Shown: positions 63,666 through 64,000 of the stretch, in pieces
Layout: the number at the start of each line of letters is the position of its first letter
Position numbering within the stretch: the stretch's first letter is position 1
Assembly (NCBI GenBank): GCA_030537835.1
Contig: JAUNVB010000005.1
Location: 1 to 64,000 of the forward strand
Direction: 5' to 3'
Origin: Andreesenia angusta
Lineage (GTDB): Bacteria; Bacillota; Clostridia; Tissierellales; Gottschalkiaceae
Length of the DNA: 64,000 nucleotides
The notes under the pieces: generated by a model
Told to the model about the DNA's origin: nothing
What the model saw: the letters and a program-made list of their open reading frames with translations, nothing else
The model's database searches: none
Position numbers and translations under genes: made by a program

Positions 63666-64000
63666 TTAATCTTGACTCTCAATGCTAGATAATGCCTTAT
63701 CTATTTCATTATAGAGTTGATCTTTTCCCCTATGATTATATATTATTTTATCAGATTTATATACTTTTTGATCAATATCCATCTGTGCATCTATTCTCTT
63801 AATAGCTGCTTCTCTACTAATAGAGTCTCTTTTAATCACTCTTTCAATTTGCTTTTCTCTATCTGCATAGATTAGCCAAATTTCTTCTAATCTCATATTA
63901 TATCTTTCTAGATATTCCTCTGTTTCAAAAAGCAGAGGTATATCTAGAAAGATTATTTCTTCATCAGAAGAGCTATTTATAATATCTTTAGCTCTTCTAT
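63666..64000 (-). CDS. coaE: Dephospho-CoA kinase, C-terminal part (cut by window end)
   Basis: The last 111 residues of CoaE; the N-terminal P-loop lies beyond 64000. Seen: IIFLDIPLLFET (the conserved DIPLLFE motif), VIKRDSISREAAIKRIDAQM (lid, R-x2-R pattern) and DKIIYNHRGKDQLYNEID. Adds phosphate to dephospho-CoA in the last step of CoA synthesis. The frame is open to the window edge, so the ATG at 63896 is internal. Confidence 0.92.
   Translation of the reverse strand, partial: RRAKDIINSSSDEEIIFLDIPLLFETEEYLERYNMRLEEIWLIYADREKQIERVIKRDSISREAAIKRIDAQMDIDQKVYKSDKIIYNHRGKDQLYNEIDKALSSIESQD

Noticed and set aside
1-64000. CRISPR array, prophage, rRNA operon or replication origin
   Set aside because: No regularly spaced repeats, phage structural genes, rRNA or DnaA-box cluster were seen. 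No cas genes or toxin-antitoxin pairs were recognised.

Overview
The window is AT-rich, almost continuous core chromosome of a low-GC Gram-positive anaerobe. Gene content points to the Tissierellia/Clostridia: a CIRCE-controlled hrcA-grpE-dnaK-dnaJ operon, addBA, minCDE with RNase G, an Rnf complex, a full selenocysteine set including a selenoprotein SelD, GlnRS, and frequent ATA/AGA codons and TTG starts. This placement is inferred from gene content, not from a search. Most genes lie on the minus strand.

Layout. 1-1786: gene fragments and a frameshifted ISL3-family element. 1795-7753: heat-shock operon (hrcA, grpE, dnaK, dnaJ) and hemW. 8011-11677: an accessory insertion between hemW and lepA, which are neighbours in many Firmicutes. 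It holds an internally deleted second ISL3 copy, a secreted protein with a 50-residue membrane peptide, a divergent LytTR regulator with Glu at the phospho-acceptor position, and an M20 amidohydrolase. 11737-18181: lepA, a frameshifted signal peptidase gene, rpsT, holA and comEC. 18327-26384: arginine biosynthesis (argF with a Crp/Fnr regulator; argCJBD behind a promoter overlapped by a perfect palindrome), plus a TGS-uridine-kinase gene. 26593-35638: glnS, addBA, a Usp-like protein. 35780-40391: selD-selA-selB, then selC with its own promoter. 40409-57318: comEA, dacF, ridA, rsfS, LCP, a nadD-yqeK fusion, yhbY, obg, rpmA-prp-rplU with an L21 leader, rng, two radical-SAM-linked genes, minCDE, radC, an FMN reductase, maf, a Gx-type transporter and a NusG-II protein. 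57497-62452: rnfCDGEAB. 62766-64000: tRNA-Leu, a lytic transglycosylase and the C-terminal part of coaE.

How genes work together. SelD, SelA, SelB and tRNA-Sec make and insert selenocysteine. SelD itself is read through an in-frame TGA at codon 15, so an ordinary gene call truncates it. Rnf builds an ion gradient from ferredoxin, fitting an amino-acid-fermenting anaerobe. The most novel-looking part is the 8692-10392 module. Its divergent promoter has a TATAAT -10, no good -35, and a perfect 12-bp direct repeat spaced 20 bp just upstream, which is the arrangement expected of a LytTR-activated promoter. Other oddities are the T8-tract frameshift in lepB, the missing start codon of comEC, and the NadD-YqeK fusion that keeps an internal ribosome binding site.
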